Positions 22,536 through 34,460 of a stretch of 64,000 bases of DNA are shown here, piece by piece. Source of the stretch: Vitis vinifera. Its lineage: Eukaryota > Streptophyta > Magnoliopsida > Vitales > Vitaceae. The DNA lies in contig NC_081819.1 of NCBI RefSeq assembly GCF_030704535.1, positions 17,828,001-17,892,000 on the forward strand. The letters are read 5' to 3'. The position numbers were made by a program, and so were the translations under genes. The first letter of the stretch is position 1; every line of letters begins with the position of its first letter. Under the pieces are notes generated by a model, which worked only from the letters and a program-made list of their open reading frames with translations, did no database searches and had not been told where the DNA came from.

Positions 22536-24987
22536 TCAGGAAGCAGGCTTGTCAAGCAGCTTCTTCTCTTTACCCGGAGGAATTGAAGGGACATCCCGTT
22601 TAATGCCATGTTTCTTCATACAGCAGCGATAGCCGAAGAAGAACATATCATCTACTTGTTTCTGGTAGTCCGCTTCAAGCTCCTCCCTTTCTACAGCAAA
22701 CTCACTCTCCAGCTCTTCTTTTTGCACGGATAAGCGCAGCTGCAAATCTTCCTTCTATTTCTTCTCAATGGATACCTCCGTCCGGAGTTGCCTCACCTCC
22801 CCCCTCAAGAGAGCCATTTCATTCTCCGCCTCATGCAAGCGGGCATCCATCGACTCCTCCCGGCTTTTTGCCTCCGCTAAATCCGCCCGGAGAGCCTCGT
22901 TGTCCCCCCGAGCGGTGGATAAATTGGCTTCAGCTTCCTCCAGTCTCAAGCGCAGCTGATTTTCACTGTTTTTGCACTGAGAGGCGTAGACATTCATGTA
23001 ATCAGCGGTCCGCAGCAGGTCAGTGAATAGATCGTGTTGTTGGGTCATGCCGCGAAGACCACTTACCAGTTGCAGACAAACACGCAAGCAAGAAAAGCGA
23101 AATTACAAACCATACCATAAACACATCAGCATGGCAAATAAAATCAAGAAGTAACTATACCGTTTCCACCACTTCGAACATCCTCGCTGAAGGCATGGCA
23201 ACGGTCGAGCCGGGTGGAATCTGTTTCAGCTTCTCTTCCAACTCTGCGTAGCTAAAAGAGTTAGCAGAAATGCAAGCCGCATCATCAACAGGACTCCCCC
23301 CTGATGAGGCGTTGGCAGGTGAGTTCTCCTCCAAGTCCAGGGCCCCCTCATTTTCAGCTGGCTAGGTCTCTCCGGGCGTCCGCTCATCCGGGACCACCAC
23401 CGAGATGGCTGGGGTCTCAGTCGCCATCTCTGTCTCGCTCCCTTCCAGATGATCATCCTGGACGGACCAGTAACTGACTTCGATGGTTTCCTGGAATCAA
23501 TCTTGAAGCCGCCTGATGAGGTCGGACTTTAAGTTACGCGCCGAATGCGACCTCTTTGAAGCTGGCCCCTTCAAAGGTACAAGGGCAAGAGGGCTTGGCC
23601 CGCAAGAAGGAAGGCTCTGGCTCCCCCTCCCTCATTTCCTCCATTGGGGTCGCCATAAGAGGCGATACTTCCGCACAAACGGCCTCGGCTGCGTCCACAT
23701 CCGGATGGGGAGAGCCGGGTTGGTTTATTGACGCAGCTTCTTCGGCCAAAAGCTCCAAGCGGGCAGCCGCTGACAAGGAGGGCCCCGAGTGATTCAAACC
23801 TGGGACATGTCCGGGGCCACTTGAAATAGAGGGTGGGAGAGGATTTTCCGGCTCCTTTATTGTCACCTCATTCTCATAAGTAATAGGAGGGCATACAAAC
23901 TCCTTCGGAGGAGTGGGGAGTTTCACTTCTTTTCCCTTCAAGGAAACCTTCTTCTTCTTCTTTGGTGGAGCGCCAGCAGGAGAAGGCCCGGACCGTTTTT
24001 CACCCGGAGCCTTCCGCAACAGCCCTTCTTTCCTTTTTACCTCCCGGTCAGTTAGGCGGGCTTTGCGTGTCCAGGCGTCTACCTTCTGCACCGCCGCGTA
24101 GAAAAGCAGATCTTGAAAGACAAAGTGCTCCCCAGCCACAACCTCTTCAGGCAGCCGCCTCGGGAGTATATTCAGCACGTACGGCTGAGGCTCCATCATG
24201 ACCAAGCGGAGGTTCTACGCAAAAAGTAGCGTGTTGCAACTCTGCTCGGCCGCCGCAATCTCGAAGAGCCTGTTCAAACGGTCGAACGAGACCTTCTCCA
24301 CCCACTCCACCAATTTTCCCCTTTTATTCTGGCCTGCACCCAAGAAAGCAAAAGTATGTCAGCAACCCAACAATATTGAACTAAACTTGCAAAACATGGA
24401 ACAACAAAAGATAATCTAACCATACCGAGGACCTTCAACGATCGGTTGGGAGCGAAGGGCCTGTCTGGATGCGTCCCTAAACCCGCCCATAAGCCCTTCA
24501 CCAGCACATGGCCCTTGGCAGCCCCCTTGGTTGAGTCCGGCAGACTGGTCACCAACTGCATGGACGGAAGGCAAGCGACAAAACTGAAGATATCAGTTTT
24601 CAGCTTCTTAATCGAATAGATGAACAACACTTCCAATAGAGAGAGGTCCAAATTAAACAGCATATTCAGGACGCTGCACCCCATTAACACCCGGACCATA
24701 TTCGGATGAATATACGCCGGGGGAATCTGGCTGAAATGCAGGAATTCCTTGAACATCGACGGAAGGGGGAACCGGAGCTCGGCGTTGAATTGCTCATTGC
24801 TAAAGAATATAGCATGGTCTTCATTGTTTTCAGTCGATATAGCCTCCTCGTCGGTCAGTTCAACAGATACATCGTTGGGAATGCAAAATCGCTCGCAGAA
24901 CTCCTTCACACTCAATTTGTCCACAGACCTTTTGGCAGGAGCAGCGCCGCATGGGCCAGATCAGGTCACTTCCTGGTTCGCAGACAT
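22536..24987 (-). pseudogene. Antisense gene of the Tat element with a putative gypsy-type transposon domain (broken)
   Basis: This minus-strand gene lies between pol and the 3' LTR. It starts at ATG 24987 (MSANQEVT). The first exon resembles Pfam 'putative gypsy type transposon' (Transposase_28) around IPPAYIHPNMVRVLMG. A GT-AG intron (about 24336-24426) leads to a Lys/Pro-rich middle with a basic KKKKK patch near 23950. The C-terminal coiled coil is rich in Glu, Ala, Leu and Arg (about 22670-23030). It is broken by a TGA at 24961-24963, a TAG near 24214, a frameshift near 23530 and a stop near 22752. Comparable antisense genes are known in Tat elements such as Grande; their function is unknown. 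Confidence 0.78.
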
Positions 24988-25009
24988 TTTTTTTTTAGCT
25001 TCGTAAAAA

Positions 25010-25174
25010 CTGCATGAAAGAGGTATCAACAGTCAAAACACCCTCAACAAAACCCTAGAAACCAAAAAACACCAACATTCACACACACAGTCGCAAGCAA
25101 CTTGCTTAAGCAAACCAGAAACAAACCAACAAAGACAAAACGCAACAAGGAAAAGACAAGAACAATGCACGTAC
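25010..25174 (-). other. Probable 5' UTR intron of the antisense gene
   Basis: On the minus strand a GTACGTGC donor (25174) and a pyrimidine-rich CATGCAG acceptor (25010) bracket 165 bp between the TATA box and the ATG at 24987. The splice signals are good, but the intron is not proven. Confidence 0.4.
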
Positions 25175-25357
25175 CAATTGTAAATCTGGAAGAATAGGGT
25201 TGAAATCCGCAACACAGTCATCGGCAAGATGCAAAAATCACCGGCAGGAAACTCTAGGGCTTCACTCAGAAAAACAAAAGAGAAAACAGAAGGAAAGAGA
25301 AGCAGCACTAACAGGAAAAAACGCAGTAGGAAAAGTGCAACAAAAGCCACAGTATGC

Positions 25358-25365
25358 TATTTATA
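25358..25365 (-). promoter_or_regulatory. TATA box of the antisense gene
   Basis: The minus strand reads CCCCCTATAAATAGC, a canonical plant TATA box, about 370 bp upstream of the antisense start codon. It lies inside the element but outside the LTR. A start site near 25330 is expected. Confidence 0.6.
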
Positions 25366-25586
25366 GGGGGACAGCCCCTCGGTATACCAAACGATCAGCT
25401 ACGTTATCATTGAAACGACATACTGCTTGGGAATACACAGAGACGACGACTCATCATAAATGTCTCTCTCTCTCTCTTCGCCCCCGCTCACCACGTGGCC
25501 CAATGAGTGCAAAAAGTAACCTCGGTTTCGAAAAAACCAATTATTTTTTAACATGCCCATTTTTGCTCAGGCAAAATAGGCAAGTT

Positions 25587-25600
25587 AAAAAGGAGGGCAT
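25587..25600 (+). other. Polypurine tract next to the 3' LTR
   Basis: AAAAAGGAGGG directly precedes the 3' LTR, the usual primer for plus-strand DNA synthesis. Confidence 0.75.
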
Positions 25601-26303
25601 TGTAGGGACCCCTCCCCACACATGGTACACATCTCCTGATGACGTGTGGCACACATTCTCATCCGGATTTCCCCAAGAGTACACGTGGCGCGCTTCTCTT
25701 ATCCGGACTACCTCAAGGAGAGGCACACGACACTCATAAAGCATAACATCCGGACGACTTCCACAAATGCATCCGGACGACCAACATAGGTCATCCGGAT
25801 ACATTTGTCATGATCATTGACTGAAGTAAGCAGGTCTTGCACGTTATCACAACAGCTTGCCATGGCCCACGTTCCGCCACCTGCAGAGTGAAAGGACAAG
25901 ATGAAGTGACAACAAGTCACTTCCCACGATCACTTCACACGATCACCTACCACGATCTTTGTCAGCCGCCCGTAAGGTGATGATGGCCCTGACACCACCT
26001 AATGTCATCATGACAACACAAAATATCTCTCCACCATTAAAGAGAGGGACAAAGCTTCTGATACTATATATACAAACCTTCACACAAAGAGGAAGGTAAG
26101 CTTGCTATACCTAGTAAAAGGCCAACTGATTTATCTCCATCTCTCTAACCATGGCTGACAAAACCATCGGATGGTGCGTCCGGACACCCTGTTCGGACGC
26201 CTTTTGCAGGTATCACGATTGAATCAAGAATCTGTATTGGTTAAGATCGTGCGTCCATCCATTGGGCACCTACGTGGATCACCAGGGACGCGAGGCCTCA
26301 ACA
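25601..26303 (+). repeat. 3' LTR of the Tat element (703 bp)
   Basis: It pairs with 16154-16858 and ends ...CCTCAACA, followed by the AGAAT target duplication. In two sampled blocks totalling about 420 bp I counted roughly 26 differences, about 6 percent, mostly transitions. Confidence 0.93.
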
Positions 26304-26897
26304 AGAATCAAATATTTGGTATTGATCCTTTCTAATTGATGTCATGTTTTTTTTAGGGTTCAGTCTTCCATAGTAAAAAACCAGCCAGGGAAAGAGACAA
26401 CCAATTTGTCTTTCTCAATGGTGATGCCAGCCATTGAGGGCAACAACTTATCGATTTTAGCTTTGTATATTCCACATAAATGTTAGGTTTTCTTTTATGT
26501 TGATAAGCTGAGCTGCTTTTATAATGAGGTCGTAGGGGCTCCACCTAATATTCTCCATTGATTCCCTTGATTAAACTTTGTAAAAGACTTCTGCAACCCT
26601 TCAACATATTGATTGAATTGGAATTTACATTGTCCCATCTCCTCATTGTCATTGGAGTGCAAAATTTTTTGAATGGTTAATCAGTCATATCTAACTAAAT
26701 ATTGTTTATTCTAAACCCAATAAGTTCTTCAACTCTATCCTATACGGATAGATATTGTCCTATTTTTGTTTAATGGACTCACATTAAGTTCAAAAACCGA
26801 TTTTGATATATCATTAATAATGATCTGTTTCGTTTTCTCTTATGTGGATGATATCTATTTTGGACCAATGGATCCTCACAGCTTAAAAACATAAGTA

Positions 26898-27508
26898 GGG
26901 TATAAATAAAGTTGGTTTAGTCAGTTTTTTTATATAAAAAATTGATGGAATAGACATAATCGGTTTTATATTTAATAAAAAACTGAATCAACTAGATTTT
27001 GAGTAAAAATTCGAATCAAATCAAGCTTTTTGAGGTCGATTTGGTTTAGTTTTGATCAGACTAAATAGTCTTTTTTTAGTACTAAACCTAGTCATAAATT
27101 TGTTTGTTTTGAATACAAAACTCATTAATTTGAGTTTATATTAGGTCTTATGTCTAATCTGTTTTTAAAAATTAATTGAAACCAACTTGGATTTGATATA
27201 AAAAAAAATATAAAATGCAATTAGAATTAATTTGACCATAATATAAAAATAATGAATTACTCTGATAAAATATAATATAAAAAAACTTATCAAATATTAA
27301 ACAATTATTTATAAGTTTTAGAATATTGGTTTGCTTCGGTTTTTATCTATTAAGAGACAAGAAAATCGAAAACCAAGCCAACAAGATCAATTTTAAAATT
27401 CTCAAATCGAACCAACATTTTTATTATTGAAAATTGAACTAATATAATCGGTTTTTGTTGGTTTTGATCAGTTTGTTGATTTTTTCAATTTTGCTTATAC
27501 CCTTAATA
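26898..27508. mobile_element. Copy-B counterpart of the hAT-like MITE
   Basis: It is collinear with 11631-12238 (GGTATAAATAAAG ... GCTTATACCCTTA). The flanking 8-mers have diverged (ATAAGTAG and ATATGCAA), as expected for an old insertion inherited through duplication. Confidence 0.65.
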
Positions 27509-29804
27509 TGCAATTAAACGTAATTCATTGTATATATAGAATTAGAAACCTTTTCTTTCTTATTTCATGAAATATCATATAAATAATGTTATACGCAGGA
27601 AAAAAAAATTGTAGGAAGAAACTCAAACTTCCTACTCTCTTATTAGTTTTTATGGAGAATCGGCCAATATTTGGATATAAACCATAGAATTATTTTGCCT
27701 TTTCACTTTCTTCAATAGTAGCTTCATGATTAACGCGAGTAAAAATTTGTATATCCTTATTACTTATTTACCTTTTTTATCATTTTGGATATTATGTTGA
27801 TCTTAGTAGATTTAATCAGATTAAAAATATTATTCCCTATTTAAATTAGATTATTAATTCTTAATCCTTATATTATAATTTTTAATCAAATTCATTCACC
27901 CATTCTACCTCTGTTTTCAAGAACCACTTAAAAGAATACGAAGTAGATTAAAACATAAGAGATTTAATCGTAGTTACTAAAACTAAAAGTTGAATGGATA
28001 AAAAGTTCCTTCCCAAAACAATTTTTTTATGCCTACATTTATTATTCTTATTTCTATTTTTAAATAAGTAATTTAACACTCATAATAAATAATAAATAAA
28101 AAAGAAAAAGAAAAAGAAAAAAGAACACATCGGATTTTCATTTATATCACATCCTTTGAAAGAGAAAGGCATTGACTTAAAGGAGGGAAGTGGTAGTAAT
28201 GAAGCAGCCAAGAACAAGCAAAGGAACCAAGTTGTGATATTTAAAAATTAATACCATTAAAGAAAAAAAAATTGTTATAATGCTCTCATCATACTTGTCT
28301 TTGATCAAAATCACTCGTACTTATCTCTAACTTTATAGTTTATACTCAACGCTCTCAAACTTGAAAGCCACTACTTAGTCCTTTCTTTCATTAACCAAGT
28401 CGTCCAACTACTTGATTGTTTTTAAGGTACAAGGTGGTACAAGGTACGGCCGCCCACTATGAACATCACCATATTATATCATATAATATATCATATTCTA
28501 ATCTAATAGAGACAAAGGAAAATATTAATTAATTCTTGACTTATGATGATTGTTTTTTTAAAAAATAAAAAATAAAAATTCCAAGATTGAAAGGAAAGGG
28601 TACCATAAAGAAGTAAAATATAAATGGTGATTCATAATTACTTTATTTTATTATTTCCTATCATTTTCAAGATGAGGTTGTTGGAAAATTGTTTTTAAAA
28701 ATAAATAAATAAATTTTAAACTAAAAAATATGTTCGTATTTTTTTTTTTGTGTAGAAAACACTTTTTTGAGAACCTACTATTTTTTTATAACATATTTTA
28801 AATTATCTTCATGTTTTAAAAAATAATTATATAAATATAAAATAATTGAAAATACAATCTTATAAATAAAACTAATTTTTAAAAAATATTTGGATCCATA
28901 AAAGACATTTTAAGTTTTCAAATAAATTTTTTACTTTAAAAACATTATAAAATTATTTTTATGAATTGTTTTTGAAAACATTTTCAAACAAATTTTGAAA
29001 ATCACCTATCAAATATTTATCCTATGAGCATTATATGTGATTTTTCAACTAAGTGATTTTTTATATTTTTAAAAATGTTTCCTAAATTTTGTGAAATGTT
29101 TATAATATTTTTTCAAAAATTAAAAATATTTCCTAAAATCATTTTCAAATTGACTCTAAATAGAAATTTAAAAATAGCTAACACACCCATGGTCTAAACA
29201 ACAAAATATTGGAGCAAATTTGAGGGTAAATTGAAGGGGAGTGAACAGCCCATTTGCAGCTCAAGTGGCCTACAGTCTCCTCCTTCATATTTACATGATG
29301 GTCTCCTCACACTGAGACAGAGAGTTGTTACTTAGTTTTCAAGTTTGATTTATTTACTGCAACATGTATACACGTACATCTAGGGTTTTAGAATAATTAA
29401 TTTATAAAAAATACTAAAAACATAAATAAAGAAACATATTTTTAATTTTTTTACTATCATTTTAAAAATATGAAAAATATTTTTTTTAAACCCTAGGTTC
29501 CCAACCCACCTCACCTATTTCATAGTTGACCCAAGAAGGGAGGATCACTGAATGCAAGTGGCACCATGCTCTAAAATTTACTGGAAAATTCTCAATTCGA
29601 CCATTTTTAATATGGGAAAATTGTGGATTGATGCATGGATAAACTTTATATTAGTACTCAATTTTGTTACTTTAATGATTTTGCACCAATTGATGTGGAT
29701 GTTGTGTCCCCCCTATTATGCAACTTGCCACTTATATAAAGTATAATCAAACAATGTGACATAATCACATTTTAATTTACAAGATTAAGGTGTGGACAAA
29801 AATC

Positions 29805-30501
29805 CTAGTCATTCAATGAAATTCATATGCCACTCCTTTGACTTGCTCAACTTCTCTCAATTGTTGTCAATTTTTTGAATCATCGAAGCACATGTCATAA
29901 CACATTCCAGCTTTGGCTAAAGAGATAAGGATATAATTAATTAATTAATTAATTAATTAAATAGGATGAAAATATCTCAAATATGTAAAACAAATATCTC
30001 TTATTTTTTTAATTTAAAAAATAATTTATTTATTTTTTATATAAATACCCTTTAATATAGTCATTATTTATATGTATGTTTTAAAAGAAGATATTATTTT
30101 TATAAAAAAAGACCAGATTTTTATCTATGTTTTAAAAAGACGTTGCTAATCAGCCTGATGTTTTTGAAAGTTTGTGAATAGGATGCTGTCGGCTCTCCAC
30201 TCTTCCCAGACCCATAGACCACAGTAACACCTGGACCGTACATGACACCTGGACACATTTGTGTGGGTCTAAATGCTGACGTGTACGGTTGGGATGTAAC
30301 CTCAGGGTTCAGGATTCACACGTTGTGGTTTCGCGGGCAAATGTCAACGGTTGCGAGAGAAAACGACAACACTTCTCTCTCCCAGAATCCGTTTAAAAGC
30401 AGACCACCATTCACCCTCAACTCAAACCCTAGCGGAAATCAAAACCAACAGAGAAGAGAGAGAAAGTTCTAGAGAGGGAGAAATCAATTGTTGGGAGAGA
30501 G
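29805..30501 (+). promoter_or_regulatory. Unduplicated spacer and promoter region of the DUF1442 gene
   Basis: It starts where copy B ends. It holds an (ATTA)n microsatellite near 29935-29960, two ACACCTGGAC motifs near 30220-30255, and a purine-rich AGAGAGAGAAAG leader just before the start codon. No gene was seen here. Confidence 0.45.
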
Positions 30502-31253
30502 ATGAAGCTAGTATGGTCACCGGAGATAGCTTCAAAAGCTTACATAGACACTGTAAAATCAGTGAGTATCGCTCTGGATTCACAAACCCAATTATTCTTT
30601 TCCTGTAATTCCTCCATTTACGTATGTGTATGTATGCTGATATGATTCAATCTGATGTGCAGTCTGAGGTTTTCAAACAATCCGGCGTAGCGGAGCTGAT
30701 AGCCGCCATGGCCGGCGGCTGGAACGCGAAGATGATAGTGGAGACGTGGTCGCACGGTGGCGTAGTCACCACCAGCGCGGGCCTCGCCATCGCCGCTAGC
30801 CATACGTGCGGCCGACACGTGTGCATAGTCCCCGACGAACGATCGAAGCTCGCGTACATCAAAGCCATGCACGACGCCGGCGTGACGTCACCGGAAGTGA
30901 TAGTCGGAGAGGCGGAGGACGCAGCGGCGACGCTGCTCGAAGTGGATTTTCTGGTGGTGGACTGCCGCCGCAGGGACTTCGGGAAAGTACTGATGTTTGC
31001 CAAAATAAGCCAGAGGGGCGCAGTCTTGGTGCGCAAGAACGTGAACCAAAGAAGCGTTTCTGGGTTCAAGTGGCATGGGGTTCTCCATCGCGGGACACGT
31101 GTCGTGAGAACAGTGTATCTCCCAGTGGGAAAGGGGTTGGATATTGCGCACATAGGGAGCAGCGGTGGAGTGGCGAGCTCGAGGAAGGGTCCCAGCCGTT
31201 GGATCAGACATATTGATGAGAAATCAGGAGAGGAGCACTTGATCCGAGGGTGA
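30502..31253 (+). CDS. DUF1442 family protein
   Basis: Two exons, 30502-30561 and 30663-31253, are joined at phase 0 to give 216 aa. The start MKLVWSPEIASKAYIDTVK is the typical N-terminus of the plant DUF1442 family. Exon 2 contains GVAELIAAMAGGWNAKMIVE, a Rossmann-like segment (HVCIVPDER) and EVDFLVVDCRRRDF. The family has a methyltransferase-like fold, but its activity is unknown and I see no clear SAM-binding motif. Exon 2 is much more GC-rich than its surroundings, as is common for intron-poor plant genes. Arabidopsis At2g45360, next to CRR4, belongs to this family as I remember it, so the neighbourhood is conserved. Confidence 0.88.
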
Positions 31254-31302
31254 CATTCCCCGCTGAGACGGGGTATTTGTTGTACAAATGGTTGCGTTTT
31301 CC

Positions 31303-31308
31303 AATAAA
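31303..31308 (+). terminator. Poly(A) signal of the DUF1442 gene
   Basis: AATAAA lies 50 bp after the stop codon, preceded by a TTGTTGTACAAATGGTTG-type U/G-rich region. Confidence 0.5.
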
Positions 31309-34271
31309 AATCATCGAAATTTTTGATAGAAATGACTGCTTTAAGAGCTTTGTTCAATCAATGGCACCTCTTAGTTCATAATCCTAAAATTTCCCAATAA
31401 TTTTGGGAATTTGGACTTCCTACCTCTGTGTTGGACTTGGATCATCATAATTTGTCTTTCAAATTTGATTGAATTTAAGAAAAAATAGTCAAAAAAATCC
31501 TTCAATAACTTTAACTTCATTTGAAGCTAAGTGTTTGACTAGAAGTTTGTGTCAAAATTCAAGTCATAAATGTGCAAATCCAAACATTCATTTAATATTT
31601 ATTAAATTTTAAGTTTTATATTTTATTAAAAGAAAATTCTAAATTACCTAATCGATAATATCAGTTGAATATTTGTAATCAATTTTAGATTATTAAATGA
31701 AAGTATAAACAAATAAAACCAAAGCATAAAGATAGAAACAATTAAACGAATAATATTAAGCTACAAAATCATGAAACTCAAAAATTTATGAAGAGTATCA
31801 TTCTTATGTCTAATGAAATAGTTATTTTTTGTTTTTTGATAATATCTTTTTTTTTTCTTGAAAGTATTAAGAAAAATAAATTTTTGATTATCAATTGTAT
31901 TATTAAAAATATAAAAATAAACAAATAAAATTAAAATTGGTTAGAAATTTGTATATTTTCAAATCATTTAATTTTTATATCAAAAAGTTAAATAAGTTTT
32001 AAATAGCATATAAAAATAATTTTTAACTTTAAATATACTTTTCTTTATAGTATATTTTTTCTTAAATTTTTTTAGAAACCAAATGTAACCTTAATAACAA
32101 TCATGGTTTGAGCGTTGAGTCAATTTTCTAGTGTACACTAACAAAAATCTACAATAGATCAAATAAAGTAATCTTTTTTAGGGTGGCTGATAAACACGAC
32201 AAATCGATAAAATCCAACCGAACCAAATCCAATCAAATTGGATCTTTCAAAAATTGTAGATTTTATTGCATTAATTTAATATAAAATTAAATGTGTTCTA
32301 ATGGAAATGTTTTTTAAAAAATGGCCAATATTAATGATTTTTCAGTCTTTTAAAAATATTTTCTAAATTTAACTAAATATTTAATTTTTCATTTTAAATG
32401 ATTCATTTTAATTAAAACATGTCATAATTCTCAGCCCACCCTTGAAAAAACCATCTCCTTCCCAAGTCTACAGCCTTGTTCAAAGATTCATCATCTTAAG
32501 AGACTGGATGGAAATGGGGAAAAGCTTTAATGTTCATTCATCACACGACGAAGCCAACATAATAGAGACAGATGTAGCAGTACTGACCAAGACATGAATG
32601 AACCTCAGCTTAACTTTCTGATGAGAGATGAGTGAAGAACAGAAAAAGGAGTGTCCGTAAGGTGTTGCAAAGCTTCTAGGCTGTGGGGTTGAACCCTACA
32701 CATTACCTTTCCTGCAACTTCAACCTGTACGACCAACGACTTCTTCACACCCACGTATTTCCCATTCAGATTGTACCCATAAGAGAATATTGTATAACCA
32801 GTGGGCACCTTTAGAATAATTAGCTCGGTGAGCTTATATGTTTGACGTGTAATAGTGTAGCTCCTTGGGAACATGACTTCAGGATGAGTGTGTAAGGTTG
32901 AAGAATATGGTTAGATCTTGCCTCCGGATGAATCAAGGTCCCGAGCGTAGGATGGGGTCTAGCCCTATTTCTTCTCTATACTTGGGCAAGTCCCGGGATA
33001 ACTGTGAATGAATGTGATATCAAACAACAAAGAGACTATTAGCTTAGCTTGACTTCTGTTATGTATATGTAAGGTTGAGATGAATGCGTTGTCTGGGGTA
33101 AGAACTTAGAGCCCTCTGTTGATGGAGAACATGTGAACGTAGAAGAATAAGAATTCAGAGATATCAATCCCTCACTTTCCTTGTCGGTAGCCTCTACTGA
33201 AAGATCCACCAGCTCAATCCTCAGCCATTATTTCTTTAAACATGTGAACTGCAGACTTCCAGCTTGTTGTCTTATCTTCGAGGTCATACACAATTTCCAA
33301 TACGCTTCATATGGTCCAAAGTCTCTCTATCAGAGAGCTACGTACTACTCTAAGGAAGATGATCAGCTATGGTGATTCTTCAAACTTGTATACTCAAATA
33401 GATGACATTATCCTCAGGGTTGACTCAGATCAGGGATTGAGGTTTCAGACACACCACATAAACAAATGTAGCCATCAATTGTTTCAACTCTTAGGGAAAA
33501 GACCATATACTAATAGTAGTAGCTTTTGGTTGGAAATTGATGGTACATCCGTATGTGTCCTTATCAGTTTATCAAATAACCCCATGGTCCCTCTACTCAT
33601 CTCAAATTCAAAGAAAATTCATTCTGTTTTCATGCTTCTTAATAACAGGGTGGGTCTCGTTCCTCTGTTCAATGACATGGAGTCATCAGAGTTTCCCCGT
33701 TGAAATGCCATCGTTTTAGTTTTTCCGTTACCGTGCCAAAACTACAGAATGGGATCGTTTTGCATTTTTGTGGGTTTTTCTCTTTTTTGACGCGACATCC
33801 ATAACAACATTCCCTTTTGACTCTGATACCCAGAAATTCATTTAACAGCGTTCAAGAGGATAACTAAGAAATAATTACGGAAATTTCTGGGTTAAGGCCA
33901 TGAATCATACCAACAGAATGCATGCCATGAGGGCCTGCTATGAAAAACGTTTCTTCATGGTATTGAAGCAGCCAAATTTCAAGCCATTCTACATATCCCT
34001 CTGCTCAACAGTTCCCAAAGCCAAATATCATTGACAAGAACATACAAGCAGCATACAACTGGGCTAGGGGCACAGACTGATTCTACATTTTCCAAATTCC
34101 AATTCCAGACATGTCAAGACTCAGACAATTGCATTTCTTATATTACAATTTTCCAGATTTCCCAGAATAGATAGTTAAGACATGACATCAATACCAACCA
34201 ACCATACCATTCCCACTCCTCTACAAGCCAGGTGTGTTGCTCTGATTGAGCTGCAGCCCCCCACATCCAAT

Positions 34272-34273
<2 letters not shown>
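31309..34273. other. Spacer between the DUF1442 and PAT14-like genes
   Basis: 31320-32460 is AT-rich with degenerate MITE-like sequence; the part near 31900-32090 resembles the element at 42705-43025. 32605-32874 holds an unrecognised open frame (separate entry). 33000-33900 has short open frames on the plus strand without recognisable similarity. About 33950-34460 is probably the 3' UTR of the minus-strand PAT14-like gene. Confidence 0.45.
32605..32874 (-). CDS. Hypothetical ORF of 89 codons, possible exon
   Basis: The minus-strand frame encodes FPRSYTITRQTYKLTELI and then VPTGYTIFSYGYNLNGKY, a composition unlike the surrounding AT-rich non-coding DNA. The frame stays open for 14 codons upstream of this ATG before a stop, and an AG at the codons before the Met could be a splice acceptor. 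I do not recognise the family. It could be the last exon of a real gene, a fragment of one, or chance. Confidence 0.3.
   Translation of the reverse strand: MFPRSYTITRQTYKLTELIILKVPTGYTIFSYGYNLNGKYVGVKKSLVVQVEVAGKVMCRVQPHSLEALQHLTDTPFSVLHSSLIRKLS

Positions 34274-34305
<32 letters not shown>
34274..34305. repeat. (CT)n microsatellite
   Basis: An uninterrupted TC/CT dinucleotide run of 32 bases lies in the probable 3' UTR of the PAT14-like gene (GA repeat in the mRNA). Confidence 0.95.
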
Positions 34306-34308
<3 letters not shown>

Positions 34309-34460
34309 TTATTTCAACAAGATGGCTCTGGGAATAGATGGATCTGAGCCCAAATTAGTTGCAACCTGTTTGATCAGTTAATAGTTAAGGGAATGTTTCG
34401 TGGGAGGCTCTGAATCTATCGTTACAAGGGAAAACCTGAAATTTTTCGTACATGAATAAG

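Larger units (their letters stand above)
16154..26303 (+). mobile_element. Ty3-gypsy LTR retrotransposon, Tat lineage, full length but decayed (10,150 bp)
   Basis: It begins TGTAGGG and ends CTCAACA (TG...CA), and is flanked by the 5-bp duplication AGAAT (16149-16153 and 26304-26308); the empty site is visible in copy A. The order is 5' LTR, primer-binding site, gag, pol (protease, RT, RNase H, a second RNase H, integrase), antisense gene, polypurine tract, 3' LTR. A second RNase H before integrase and an extra antisense gene after pol are marks of the Tat group (for example maize Grande and rice RIRE2). All reading frames carry premature stops, so the copy cannot act autonomously. Confidence 0.95.
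14625..29804 (+). repeat. Tandem duplication, copy B, split by an LTR retrotransposon
   Basis: The homologous parts are 14625-16153 and 26304-29804; everything between is the Tat element. It includes copies of the GACGTC motifs upstream of CRR4 (about 14720-14780) and of all the MITEs of copy A. About 105 bp near 27538-27645 is absent from copy A, and copy A has about 37 bp extra near 14120. Copy B contains no gene of its own. Confidence 0.92.

Noticed and set aside
30624..31357. Long overlapping frames on both strands around the DUF1442 gene, one of 236 codons on the minus strand
   Set aside because: GC-rich coding sequence produces spurious open frames. The spliced plus-strand frame starting MKLVWSPE is the real family member.
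33181..33719. Plus-strand open frames of 60-130 codons
   Set aside because: There is no recognisable domain, the frames shift between them, and no splice structure joins them. I left this as spacer.
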